Source: CALIZF01 sp046292445
GTDB taxonomy: Bacteria > Pseudomonadota > Alphaproteobacteria > Rhodobacterales > Rhodobacteraceae
DNA length: 53,821 bases
Assembly (NCBI GenBank): GCA_046292445.1
Contig: JBKBQT010000023.1
Span: 1-53,821, forward strand
Reading direction: 5' to 3'
Shown: one piece after another, positions 1-6,558 of the stretch
Numbering within the stretch: position 1 is the stretch's first letter
Layout of the letters: every line of letters starts with the position of its first letter
Translations under genes and position numbers: made by a program
The notes under the pieces: generated by a model
What the model was told of the DNA's origin: nothing
Databases searched by the model: none
Seen by the model: only the letters and a program-made list of their open reading frames with translations

Positions 1-460
1 CCCCGGCCAGCCCGGCCAGCGCCGCGCCCGCGAGCACGGCGGCCACGCCGATGACGCGCGCCAGCGCACGCGCCAGACGCGCGCCATGCGGCCCCGCACC
101 CTCGCGCACAAGCCGCGGCGCCAGCACCGCCAGCGCCGCCCAGGTTACCGGCACCGCCGCGGCGCAGGCCGCCCAGACCGCAGGCCCCCCCGCCGCCAGC
201 CGCACCAGAAGCAGCGCCGCCAGCACCGTCCCGAACGCCCCGAATGCCAGCACCCGCAGCGCGCCGCCCCCGGTCCAGCGCCGCACGAGACCCCGTTCGG
301 CGAAGACCGCCCGCGCATGCCCGGCCCGCAACGCTGCATCGGCCGCATCGGCGCCGACCACCAGCGCCCCGACCAGCACGCAGGCCAGCGCGGCGATCGC
401 GGGGGGCAGGAACGGAAAAGATGCCGCCGCAGCCGCGACGGCACCGAGGCCAAGCATCAC
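1..460 (-). CDS. Putative membrane protein, C-terminal part cut by window edge
   Basis: A minus-strand frame just downstream of sodB stays open from a GTG at 460 (followed at once by an ATG at 457) to the window edge, giving about 153 residues without a stop. The translation is rich in Ala, Leu, Val and Gly. It has hydrophobic stretches near residues 3-30 and again about 65-110, separated by a short charged segment (RAGHARAVFAERG), as expected for an integral membrane protein. I do not recognise the family. The same frame is also open upstream into the sodB 3' end, so the true start could overlap sodB. The plus-strand frames here are rich in Arg and Pro and look like shadows. It may be co-transcribed with sodB. 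Confidence is limited because the gene is truncated and unnamed. Confidence 0.45.
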   Translation of the reverse strand, partial: MMLGLGAVAAAAASFPFLPPAIAALACVLVGALVVGADAADAALRAGHARAVFAERGLVRRWTGGGALRVLAFGAFGTVLAALLLVRLAAGGPAVWAACAAAVPVTWAALAVLAPRLVREGAGPHGARLARALARVIGVAAVLAGAALAGLAG

Positions 461-507
461 CCGCCCGGCCGGCGGCCCCGGCGCGCGCGCCGGGGCGGCA
501 ACCGCGG

Positions 508-1110
508 TCAGAGACGCGATGCCACGTTCTCCCAGTTCACCAGCTTGTCGAGGAAATTGGTCAGATACGCCGGACGCTTGTTGCGAAAGTCGATGTAATA
601 GCTGTGCTCCCACACGTCGCAGCCGAGCAGCGCCGTCTGCCCGAAGCAGAGCGGGTTGACCCCGTTCTCGGTCTTGGTGACCTTGAGCGAGCCGTCCACA
701 TCCTTGACCAGCCAGGCCCAGCCCGATCCGAACTGCCCCGCCCCGGCGGCGGCAAAGGCATCCTTGAACGCCTGCACGGACCCGAAGGCCTCGGTCAGCG
801 CCTTCTCCAGCTCGCCGGGCATCTTCTTGTCCGCGCCCGGCCCCATCATCAGCCAGAACTCGTTGTGGTTCCAGTGCTGCGAGGCGTTGTTGAAGATGCC
901 CGACTGGGCCACCGCGCCGGGCTGATAGGTGCCGCGCACGATATCCTCGAGCGACTTGCCTTCCCATTCGGTGCCGGCGATCAGCTTGTTGCCGTTGTCC
1001 ACATAGGCCTTGTGGTGCAGGTCGTGGTGATACTCGAGCGTTTCCTTCGACATGCCGAGGGGGGCGAGCGCGTCATGCGCATAGGGCAGGTCGGGCAGCG
1101 TGAAGGCCAT
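508..1110 (-). CDS. sodB: Superoxide dismutase, iron type
   Basis: This 200-residue protein of normal family length converts superoxide to hydrogen peroxide and oxygen in the cytoplasm. The metal ligands are all present: His28 (EYHHDLHH), His82 (HWNHNEFW), Asp165 and His169 (CDVWEHSYYIDF). Gln78 in FNNASQHWNH is at the position that marks the iron type (Gln69 of E. coli SodB), and the N-terminus (FTLPDLPYAHDALAP) is also like FeSOD. The metal actually used cannot be read with certainty from sequence, because Fe/Mn enzymes interconvert in some lineages. The ATG at 1110 is preceded on the minus strand by an AAGGA-type ribosome binding site. No partner gene is obvious; the next gene upstream is a secreted RTX protein. 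Confidence 0.97.
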   Translation of the reverse strand: MAFTLPDLPYAHDALAPLGMSKETLEYHHDLHHKAYVDNGNKLIAGTEWEGKSLEDIVRGTYQPGAVAQSGIFNNASQHWNHNEFWLMMGPGADKKMPGELEKALTEAFGSVQAFKDAFAAAGAGQFGSGWAWLVKDVDGSLKVTKTENGVNPLCFGQTALLGCDVWEHSYYIDFRNKRPAYLTNFLDKLVNWENVASRL

Positions 1111-1216
1111 GGGTCGTCCTTTCCTTTGTCATGCGCCGCAGACGGGGACCGCAATGCGGCGGTGCACCGGATAGGTGGCCCCCTCGGCGGGCAAGGTCAA
1201 GGGTCGGGGCGGGCCG

Positions 1217-3466
1217 TCACAGGATGAAGTCCTCCGCCCCGATCGCCGGGTTGTTGCGCAGAGCGATCGCCATGTCCGCCGTCCGGTCGCCGTTGAGATC
1301 GACGAACACCACCCCCGCCCCGCCGATCCGCAGCTCGCCCGCCGTGCCGGAAAACCCCGCCCGGCCGATGAACTTCAGGCCGTCGCCGAAGGCCGACAGG
1401 TCGATCCTGTCAAAGCCCGGCGCGAAGTCGGTGATGATGTCGCGCCCCGAACCCGCGGGCGATTCCGCCGGATCGGTAAAGACGAACACGTCGCGCCCCG
1501 CACCGCCCGTCATCACGTCGCGCCCCATCCCGCCCGTCAGCGTATCGTTGCCCACCCCGCCGATCAGCGTGTCGGCCCCCGCGCCGCCGTCCAGCCCGTC
1601 GTTCCCCGCCCCGCCCCAGAGCCGGTCGCCCCCCGCGTCGCCCGCCAGCGTGTCGTCGCCCTGATTGCCAGCGAGCGTGTCGGCGCCGCCGCCGCCCGTC
1701 ATGCTCTCGCCGCTCGCCCCGCCCGACACCCGCTCGCCCGCCGCGCCGCCGATCACCGCCAGCACGTCGCCCTGCCCGCCCCATGTGACCAGCCGCAGCC
1801 CGCCGAGGTCCAGCGCCGTCGCACCGGCCATGTGCACCTCGACCCGCTCGACCGCGCCGGCGGCATTGACGCCGCGGATCTCGAGATCGGAGGCAAAGCC
1901 GCCCGGCCCGAACTGCGCTGCCGTCAGCATGAGCGTGCGCGCGGTGTTGAAGCCTGCCGCGAACTCGACCGCCTCGACCGACCGGATCGTGACACCGCGC
2001 AGATCGTAAGCGCCGCCGATCGATGTCGCCACGACCAGCGTATCGGTATCCGCACCGCCGTCGACCACCGACCCCGCCGTGGTCAGCCCCTGCCCGACCG
2101 TGATCCGGTCGAGCCCCGCCCCGCCCAGCACCGTATCGCGCCCGGCGCCCCCGGCCAGCACGTCATTCCCGTCGCCGCCATCGAGGCTGTCGTTGCCCTC
2201 GCCGCCCTCGATGACGTCATCGCCGCCGCCGCCGAGGATCGTGTCGTTGCCGGAAAACCCGCGCAGGGTGTCGCGCCCGTCGCCGCCCGCGATGCTGTCG
2301 GCAAAGGCCGAGCCGACGATGGAATCGGCCCCGATGGTGCCGAGGACATAGACGTACTCGCCCTGCGCGCCCCAGTTGAGAAAGGTCTTGCCAGAAAGGA
2401 TGACCGTGCCCGCCGTCTCCATGATGACAAAGACGCGTTCCTGCGCCTGCTGGAAGGCGTGGCCCCGGATGGTCTGGATGCCGGCGATCTGCGCCGGTGT
2501 GAGGTAGGCGACCTTGGACGCCGTGCCGTTGGCGCTGAACTCCAGCGTCTCGATGCTGGTCAGCTGCCCCTGCCGCAGGTCGAAAACCGCGAGGCTCGCA
2601 GTCGAGAACAGCCGGATCGTGTCGGTCCCGGTGCCGCCGTCGTAGATTTCGCCGGCCAGAAGCGTGCGGTCGGTGTCGCTCAGAACGAAAAGATCGTCCC
2701 CTTCCTGCCCGCGGAGCGTGTCCACGCCGGGACCGCCGATCAGCGTGTCGTCGCCTTCGCGTCCGAAAATCCGGTCGTTGCCCGCACCGCCGTCGATCAG
2801 ATCGCCGCTCGAATCCGGCAGGCTGCTGTTTGCGCCAATGCCGCCATACAGCGTGTCGTCACCGTCACCGCCGTAGATCGTGTCCGCGCCATAGTCGCCG
2901 GAAACGTAGTCGTTGCCGCCATCGCCATGGAGTGTATCGCGACCCGAACTCCCGTAAAGACTGTCGTTGTCGTCGCCGCCATAGGCAAGATTGTTGCCGG
3001 AGACGAGGTTGATGAAGTCGGCACCGGCGCCCCCATAGAGCGTGTCATTCCCAGCACCACTGTTGAGAAAGTCGTTTCCCGCGCCGCCGATCAGGAGGTC
3101 GTTGCCGTCCTCGCCCCGAAGCGTATCCGCGCCATCCTCGCCGTGCAGGGTATCGTCGCCGGTGCCGCCATGGAAACTGTCGTTGCCAAGACCACCGAAA
3201 TACAGATCGTTGCCCGGATCGTCCGCCACCGTCCGGATCAGCGTGAGCGGCGCGATGGTGATGTAGGATACATCGTCACCATCCCCGCCATAGACGGTGT
3301 CGTCGCCCTCGCCGCCGTTCAGGCTGTCACGGCCCGTTCCGCCGTAAAGCCGGTCGTTGCCGCCAAGGCCGACCAGCGTGTCGTTGCCGCCAAGGCCGTT
3401 GATCGTATCCGCGCCGCTGGTCCCGAACAGGGCGTTTCCGGTGGATGTTCCGTTGATGACAGCCAT
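1217..3466 (-). CDS. RTX-type calcium-binding protein, probably secreted by a type I system
   Basis: This 749-residue protein consists largely of GGxGxDxLx nonapeptides, which form calcium-binding beta-rolls. The repeats start almost at residue 1 (ADTINGLGGNDTL), so there is no separate catalytic N-terminal domain and no signal peptide. Two non-RTX modules interrupt them at about residues 280-375 and 475-570. They share DLR...S.E..EF and WG.QGD motifs and look like copies of each other. The C-terminus resembles the serralysin M10 C-terminal domain (DVFVF...DIITDFAPGFDRIDLSAF) and ends in DFIL, the negative-plus-hydrophobic tail typical of ABC (type I) export substrates. The ATG at 3466 has AAGGGG six bases upstream; the frame remains open further upstream but reads into the tRNA. 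No hlyB/hlyD/tolC genes lie nearby. The role, perhaps adhesin or surface layer, is inference. Confidence 0.85.
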   Translation of the reverse strand: MAVINGTSTGNALFGTSGADTINGLGGNDTLVGLGGNDRLYGGTGRDSLNGGEGDDTVYGGDGDDVSYITIAPLTLIRTVADDPGNDLYFGGLGNDSFHGGTGDDTLHGEDGADTLRGEDGNDLLIGGAGNDFLNSGAGNDTLYGGAGADFINLVSGNNLAYGGDDNDSLYGSSGRDTLHGDGGNDYVSGDYGADTIYGGDGDDTLYGGIGANSSLPDSSGDLIDGGAGNDRIFGREGDDTLIGGPGVDTLRGQEGDDLFVLSDTDRTLLAGEIYDGGTGTDTIRLFSTASLAVFDLRQGQLTSIETLEFSANGTASKVAYLTPAQIAGIQTIRGHAFQQAQERVFVIMETAGTVILSGKTFLNWGAQGEYVYVLGTIGADSIVGSAFADSIAGGDGRDTLRGFSGNDTILGGGGDDVIEGGEGNDSLDGGDGNDVLAGGAGRDTVLGGAGLDRITVGQGLTTAGSVVDGGADTDTLVVATSIGGAYDLRGVTIRSVEAVEFAAGFNTARTLMLTAAQFGPGGFASDLEIRGVNAAGAVERVEVHMAGATALDLGGLRLVTWGGQGDVLAVIGGAAGERVSGGASGESMTGGGGADTLAGNQGDDTLAGDAGGDRLWGGAGNDGLDGGAGADTLIGGVGNDTLTGGMGRDVMTGGAGRDVFVFTDPAESPAGSGRDIITDFAPGFDRIDLSAFGDGLKFIGRAGFSGTAGELRIGGAGVVFVDLNGDRTADMAIALRNNPAIGAEDFIL

Positions 3467-3564
3467 CGGTAACCCCTTGCGCAACACTGACGGGAAAGTG
3501 TTGCACAGGAACGATGCATGGAGAAGCGCCAAGTTTTCCGGTGAACGGGCGGTTGGCTGCTGCG

Positions 3565-3641
3565 TGGTACCGCCTCCCCGGCTCGAACGGGGGACCCCCA
3601 GATCCACAATCTGGTGCTCTAACCAACTGAGCTAAGGCGGC
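3565..3641 (-). tRNA. tRNA-His (GTG)
   Basis: The minus strand folds as a cloverleaf. The acceptor GCCGCCT (3635-3641) pairs with AGGCGGT (3569-3575), there is a D-arm (TAGCTCAGTTGGTTAGAGC), the anticodon stem CCAGA/TCTGG encloses the loop TTGTGGA with anticodon GTG, and the T-arm is CCCCG TTCGAGC CGGGG. The 3' CCA is encoded at 3565-3567. The base before the acceptor is T, not G, and the discriminator is A73, so the usual G-1:C73 identity pair of tRNA-His is not encoded. That is a known trait of a large alphaproteobacterial group. Confidence 0.96.
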
Positions 3642-3745
3642 ACGCGGGCGGGGATACAGCCGGACGGCGCGGATTGCAAGCGTGCCGCGGGGCTTGCGGT
3701 GCCATGCGGCGCGCACTAACCCGGATGCGTCAGGGGGCGGCGGGC

Positions 3746-3979
3746 ATGGGCAAGGACGACAGCGACATCGCAGGCAACCTGCGGATCGGGCCGACGACGC
3801 TCGGGATGGTGCGCATCTCGGTCGAGGCCGAGGGGATCGACCTGCCGCTCGACTTCGATCCCGAGGATGCCGAGGAGATCGCCGAGGAATTGCGCGCCGC
3901 CGCCGATGCCGCGCGCCGCATCGCTGCGGCCGCGGCCGCGAAACCCGCCGGGAAATCCGGGCTCAAGCCCAGGCGCTGA
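3746..3979 (+). CDS. Small conserved protein, DUF6324-like
   Basis: A 77-residue acidic-helical protein with the core NLRIGPTTLGMVRISVEAEGI and then DFDPEDAEEIAEELRAAADA. It recalls the small Rhodobacterales family I know as DUF6324; that name is from memory. Its function is unknown. The C-terminal half is a probable amphipathic helix ending in an Ala-rich and basic tail (AAAAAAKPAGKSGLKPRR). The ATG at 3746 is preceded by an AGGGGG stretch 7-13 bases upstream and starts just before the recognisable core, so it is preferred over the upstream in-frame ATG and GTG codons. Its stop lies 17 bases inside the 3' end of the convergent mmcB. Confidence 0.7.
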   Translation: MGKDDSDIAGNLRIGPTTLGMVRISVEAEGIDLPLDFDPEDAEEIAEELRAAADAARRIAAAAAAKPAGKSGLKPRR

Positions 3980-4415
3980 ACCCCGGATCGCGGAACCCCT
4001 GCACCTGCCGCGCCGCGGTGCGGGCAAAGGCGCGCACCACCGCCGCCCGCCGCGCGGGGGCAAGCTTGCGCTCGGCCGGCATGCGCAGGATTTCGGCGTC
4101 GAACCCGTCGGCCAGCATCAGCCCGGTATCCTCGGGCAGGAGGTCCACCGGGAAATCGGGCGACACCGCCCAGAAATACCGGTCGCACCAGTCGAGATAG
4201 GCCTGCCATTTGGCATCGCGGGCATAATCCGCCCGGCCCGACTTGCATTCGACCACCCAGACCTCGCCCCGTGGCCCCAGCGCCATCACATCGACCCGAA
4301 GGCCGGGCGCCGGCACGAATTCGGTGAGCGCGGCAAAATCATGCCCCGCCAGCGCCCGGCACACGCCGCGGGCGAGGATCTGGCCGGGGAGTTGATGGGC
4401 GGACGGCTGCGTCAT
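3963..4415 (-). CDS. mmcB: MmcB family DNA repair protein
   Basis: A 150-residue protein of the MmcB family, described in Caulobacter as an SOS-regulated gene needed for mitomycin C resistance. It has a PD-(D/E)xK nuclease-like core: Asp42 (RVDVMAL), then Glu56-x-Lys58 (VVECKSGRADYARD), followed by KWQAYLDWCDRYFWAV. A DNA cleavage or repair-helper role is inferred from this fold. The ATG at 4415 starts the family-like N-terminus, and the open frame upstream is 6S RNA antisense. There is no ribosome binding site, and the predicted transcription start falls on the ATG itself, so the mRNA may be leaderless. A perfect alphaproteobacterial LexA box lies between the promoter elements. The gene is divergent from 6S RNA. 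Confidence 0.88.
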   Translation of the reverse strand: MTQPSAHQLPGQILARGVCRALAGHDFAALTEFVPAPGLRVDVMALGPRGEVWVVECKSGRADYARDAKWQAYLDWCDRYFWAVSPDFPVDLLPEDTGLMLADGFDAEILRMPAERKLAPARRAAVVRAFARTAARQVQGFRDPGFSAWA

Positions 4416-4421
4416 GGGCGA

Positions 4422-4450
4422 ATCATGAACGAGGCGTGAACATCTGTCCA
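4422..4450 (-). promoter_or_regulatory. Predicted sigma-70-type promoter of mmcB
   Basis: Reading the minus strand, TGGACA (4445-4450) and CATGAT (4422-4427) are separated by exactly 17 bases. The start of transcription would fall about 6-7 bases further on, at or next to the mmcB ATG (4415). The elements are moderate matches to TTGACA/TATAAT; the support comes from the spacing and from the LexA box lying inside. Confidence 0.5.
4427..4441 (-). promoter_or_regulatory. LexA operator (SOS box) of mmcB
   Basis: The minus strand reads GTTC ACGCCTC GTTC, a perfect match to the GTTC-N7-GTTC direct repeat bound by LexA in Rhodobacter and other alphaproteobacteria. It begins 12 bases upstream of the mmcB start codon and overlaps the predicted -35/-10 spacer, the standard place for repression. 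The known SOS induction of mmcB in Caulobacter fits. Confidence 0.85.
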
Positions 4451-4458
4451 GAGGGCGC

Positions 4459-4487
4459 TTGAAGCGCCGCCGCCGCGCGCCTACATC
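4459..4487 (+). promoter_or_regulatory. Predicted promoter of 6S RNA
   Basis: TTGAAG (4459-4464) and TACATC (4482-4487) are spaced by 17 bases and point into the 6S RNA. The predicted start is about 4494, where the closing stem GGCGGG begins. The -35 element is also the centre of a 15-bp palindrome (4454-4468, GGCGCTT-G-AAGCGCC), which might be a fold or a protein site. Confidence 0.55.
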
Positions 4488-4493
4488 TTGCGG

Positions 4494-4658
4494 TGGCGGG
4501 TTCTGCCCCTCTCGTGTTCGGCCCTTTTCCAGTGGCCGATAATCAAGTCCGAGGGAGCTGGCTCTGCCGGGGTCCTGGCCCCGGTATCTGGCGCCCACCT
4601 GTGAAAGCAGGCTCTCGGGAAAACACACGCCGACACGGCTGCCGCGGTTCCCGCCGCC
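4494..4658 (+). ncRNA. ssrS: 6S RNA (global regulator of RNA polymerase)
   Basis: This gene-free stretch folds into one long interrupted rod of about 165 nt. 5' GGCGGG (4495-4500) pairs with CCCGCC (4650-4655), CGTGTTCGGC with GCCGACACG, and TTTTCC with GGAAAA. After internal loops, CCGAGGGAGC pairs near GCTCTCGG, and CCGGGGTCCTGGCCCCGG forms the tip. A rod with a large central bubble is the 6S architecture, which mimics an open promoter and holds sigma-70 RNA polymerase. The rod folds on either strand. I chose plus because of the promoter at 4459-4487, the GTGTTCG-type 5' motif, and the published R. sphaeroides arrangement in which ssrS is convergent with sspA. Ends are approximate. Confidence 0.75.
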
Positions 4659-4674
4659 TCTGCCCGGCCGCATG

Positions 4675-4700
4675 AAAAAAGGGGCAGGTTGCCCTGCCCC
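4675..4700 (-). terminator. Rho-independent terminator of the sspA-like gene
   Basis: On the minus strand GGGGCAGG, a 4-base loop and CCTGCCCC form a perfect 8-bp stem (4681-4700), followed by six T residues (4675-4680). It lies 34 bases past the stop of the sspA-like gene and just beyond the convergent 6S RNA 3' end, so it may also separate the two transcripts. Confidence 0.85.
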
Positions 4701-4733
4701 AGTGATGAAAAAGGTCGGCAAGTGCAGGTGTCG

Positions 4734-5567
4734 TCAGAACCCGTAGACGATCGACAGGCCGACACGGTTTTCGTACTGGAACGCGCGGCTGTCGTTGTAG
4801 TCGGTCAGGTAGCTGACCCGCGTGACGAAGGCGTCCGAGATCTTGAAGTTCAGCCCGAGGTCGTTGTTGACCCGGAACGCGCCGGCCGAGGTCAGCACGT
4901 CGGTGTCGTTGGTGGCGAACAGGGTCGGGGTCAGCCGCCAGAAGAACCGCGACGAGGCGATATAGCCGATCTCGGTCCGTTCGGTCCCGACGCCGTCGCG
5001 CAGATAGCTGACACCCACGCCGGCCTGCACGCGCCAGCTCAGATCCGGGGTGTTGACGACGCGGTAGCCGGGGCCGATGCCGGCGAAGGCGTCGGTGTTC
5101 ACCGCCATCGCCGTCGCGGCAAGGCCGTCGATCGCGACGCGGCCGAGCACGAAGCCATAGAAGCGGTCGGTCAGGTAATAGTTCAGGTCATAGACGCCGA
5201 ACACATCGCGCTTGGACGGCGTGCCGGCGCTTTCCGAATAATCGACCGCAAGGCCGATGCTCTGAACCAGCGGGCCGCGGGCATGGCGAAGCCGGGCGCC
5301 GAAGGTCAGTTCCTGGGCGCTGATGGCGCCGGTCTTGCCGACGTAACCGAAGGACGCGCTGCCCGACAGGCCGGTGCGGAATTCGGGGTTGCCGAAGCGA
5401 TAGGCATCCGAGGACCGGTCGAGATCGGTGCGCACGCCGCGGTTGATGTCGTCGATCCGGTCCTCGACCGCACGGGTGCCGGTCAGGGTGCCCTGCGCGA
5501 CGGCGCCCCCGGTGACCATCGCCAAAGCGACCGCGGTCGAGCCGAGCAGTCGGGTTGCATGGAACAT
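4734..5567 (-). CDS. YdiY/DUF481-type outer-membrane protein, SspA-like
   Basis: A 277-residue precursor with a signal peptide (MFHATRLLGSTAVALAMVTGGAVAQ, cut after AVA-Q) and many alternating beta-strand segments, ending in an aromatic residue (IVYGF) as outer-membrane beta-barrels do. The pattern GLSGSASFGYVGKTGA, then GPGYRV, then the C-terminal strands fits the YdiY/DUF481 family annotated as putative salt-induced outer-membrane protein. In R. sphaeroides the homologous sspA lies convergent to 6S RNA and is raised in a 6S deletion under salt; the same layout here supports the call. The ATG at 5567 has AAAGGAC upstream. It ends in a strong terminator. The exact function is unknown. Confidence 0.75.
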   Translation of the reverse strand: MFHATRLLGSTAVALAMVTGGAVAQGTLTGTRAVEDRIDDINRGVRTDLDRSSDAYRFGNPEFRTGLSGSASFGYVGKTGAISAQELTFGARLRHARGPLVQSIGLAVDYSESAGTPSKRDVFGVYDLNYYLTDRFYGFVLGRVAIDGLAATAMAVNTDAFAGIGPGYRVVNTPDLSWRVQAGVGVSYLRDGVGTERTEIGYIASSRFFWRLTPTLFATNDTDVLTSAGAFRVNNDLGLNFKISDAFVTRVSYLTDYNDSRAFQYENRVGLSIVYGF

Positions 5568-5641
5568 GGCTGCGTCCTTTCACAAACGGTGCCCGCGCAA
5601 CATGCGCAGGCCGTTCCGTTTGCAACGGATGCAGCGACACC

Positions 5642-5661
5642 GGGCTGATATGGGTCAGCCC
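5642..5661. repeat. Hairpin between small membrane protein and sspA-like gene
   Basis: A perfect 7-bp inverted repeat, GGGCTGA (5642-5648) and TCAGCCC (5655-5661), with a 6-base loop. It lies 28 bases past the stop of the 5689-6000 gene and about 75 bases before the sspA-like start. It lacks a T-run, so it could be a weak terminator, an mRNA end or a 5' leader fold. Confidence 0.45.
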
Positions 5662-5688
5662 TATTGACACGAAGCCGTGTGCGCCGGC

Positions 5689-6000
5689 TCAGCGCCGCCG
5701 GCGCGACGGGGCGGCGACCCGCACCGCGACGGGTGCGCGAAACACCGGCAGGCGCAGCCCGCCCCGCGGTCCGCCCGGCCGCTCGGCCAGCGCCATGACG
5801 GCGATGCCGAACTGCACCCCGGCGAACACGATCCCGTTGAGCACCACCATGACCAGACCGGCGAGCCAGCCGCCCTGCGTGCCGAGCACCAGATGCCCGA
5901 GCCGCGCCACGTCGAAGGCGACAAGCGCGGTGACGAACGCAACCGCGATGGCAAAGCCGATGGCGCAGCTGACGATGTAGAGACGGATGAGCTTGGGCAT
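5689..6000 (-). CDS. Small two-helix membrane protein, function unknown
   Basis: A 103-residue protein with two clear hydrophobic segments, about residues 5-30 (LYIVSCAIGFAIAVAFVTALVAF) and 44-70 (WLAGLVMVVLNGIVFAGVQFGIAVMAL). It ends in a Pro/Arg-rich basic tail (VRVAAPSRRRR), which should stay in the cytoplasm. The ATG at 6000 has GGAGGG upstream. It lies 87 bases downstream of nusB in the same direction and could be the last gene of the rib-nusB transcript. I do not recognise a named family. A broken frame is unlikely because the hydrophobic pattern is regular. Confidence 0.7.
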   Translation of the reverse strand: MPKLIRLYIVSCAIGFAIAVAFVTALVAFDVARLGHLVLGTQGGWLAGLVMVVLNGIVFAGVQFGIAVMALAERPGGPRGGLRLPVFRAPVAVRVAAPSRRRR

Positions 6001-6087
6001 TGCAATCCCTCCTGCGGTGCTGCGGAGCCTAGCGCCGCGGCGGCGGCGGTAAAGGGCGATCTTGCCGCAGGGCGCGCCGCGGCGCGT

Positions 6088-6558
6088 TCAGGCAAAGGCT
6101 TCGGGCCGCGCCTCGCGGGCCATGTGGTCGAGCACGGCGTTGACGAACGACGGCTCCCTGCCCTCGGGAAAAAACGCCCGCGCGACATCGACGAATTCGG
6201 TGATGACGACCTTCGGCGGCGTTGCGCCCAGCATCTCGGCGCCCGCGGCGCGGAACAGCGCGCGCAGCACCGGGTCGATCCGCCCGATCGGCCATGCGGC
6301 GACGAGGGCGCGGTCGGTCAACTGGTCGATCGACGCCTGGTTGTTGACCGCAGCCCCGATAAGCAGGCGGAAATGGGCCGGATCGCCCTCGGGCATCTCC
6401 ACATCGTCATAGCTCATGCCGAAGCGGTGGGTCTCGAACTCGGCCGCGACCGTCTCGGCAGTCTGGCCCGATGCCTCCATCTGGAACAGCGCCTGCACGG
6501 CATAAAGCCGTGCCGCCGATTTCGCGCGCCGCTTGTCCTCGAGACGGGGGGCGGCCAT
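6088..6558 (-). CDS. nusB: Transcription antitermination factor NusB
   Basis: A 156-residue all-helical protein. NusB binds boxA RNA with NusE (S10) and prevents early termination in rRNA operons. Family features are the N-terminal basic helix (RLEDKRRAKSAARLYAVQALFQMEASG), the central IDQLTDRALVAAWPIGRIDPVLRALFRAAGAEML and the C-terminal PKVVITEFVDVARAFFPEGREPSFVNAVLDHMARE. The start ATG (6556-6558) overlaps the ribH stop in an ATGA, indicating translational coupling, and ribH-nusB is a common bacterial gene order. Nothing unusual in length or motifs. Confidence 0.97.
   Translation of the reverse strand: MAAPRLEDKRRAKSAARLYAVQALFQMEASGQTAETVAAEFETHRFGMSYDDVEMPEGDPAHFRLLIGAAVNNQASIDQLTDRALVAAWPIGRIDPVLRALFRAAGAEMLGATPPKVVITEFVDVARAFFPEGREPSFVNAVLDHMAREARPEAFA

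Noticed and set aside
1175..3472. A 765-codon plus-strand open frame opposite the first RTX gene
   Set aside because: It is the reverse complement of GGxGxD repeats, giving a low-complexity Val/Ala/Arg/Asp protein. The minus strand has clear RTX sequence, a ribosome binding site and a secretion-type C-terminus.
4490..4660. SRP RNA, tmRNA or RNase P RNA as identity of the structured RNA
   Set aside because: No GGAAGGAAGCAGCC-type SRP loop, no tag-encoding frame or tRNA-like ends, and no GAGGAAAGUCC RNase P core. The single long rod with a central bubble fits 6S.
4481..4765. Short frames in the 6S RNA region
   Set aside because: They are small, overlap a stable rod-like fold with its own promoter, and carry no recognisable protein features.
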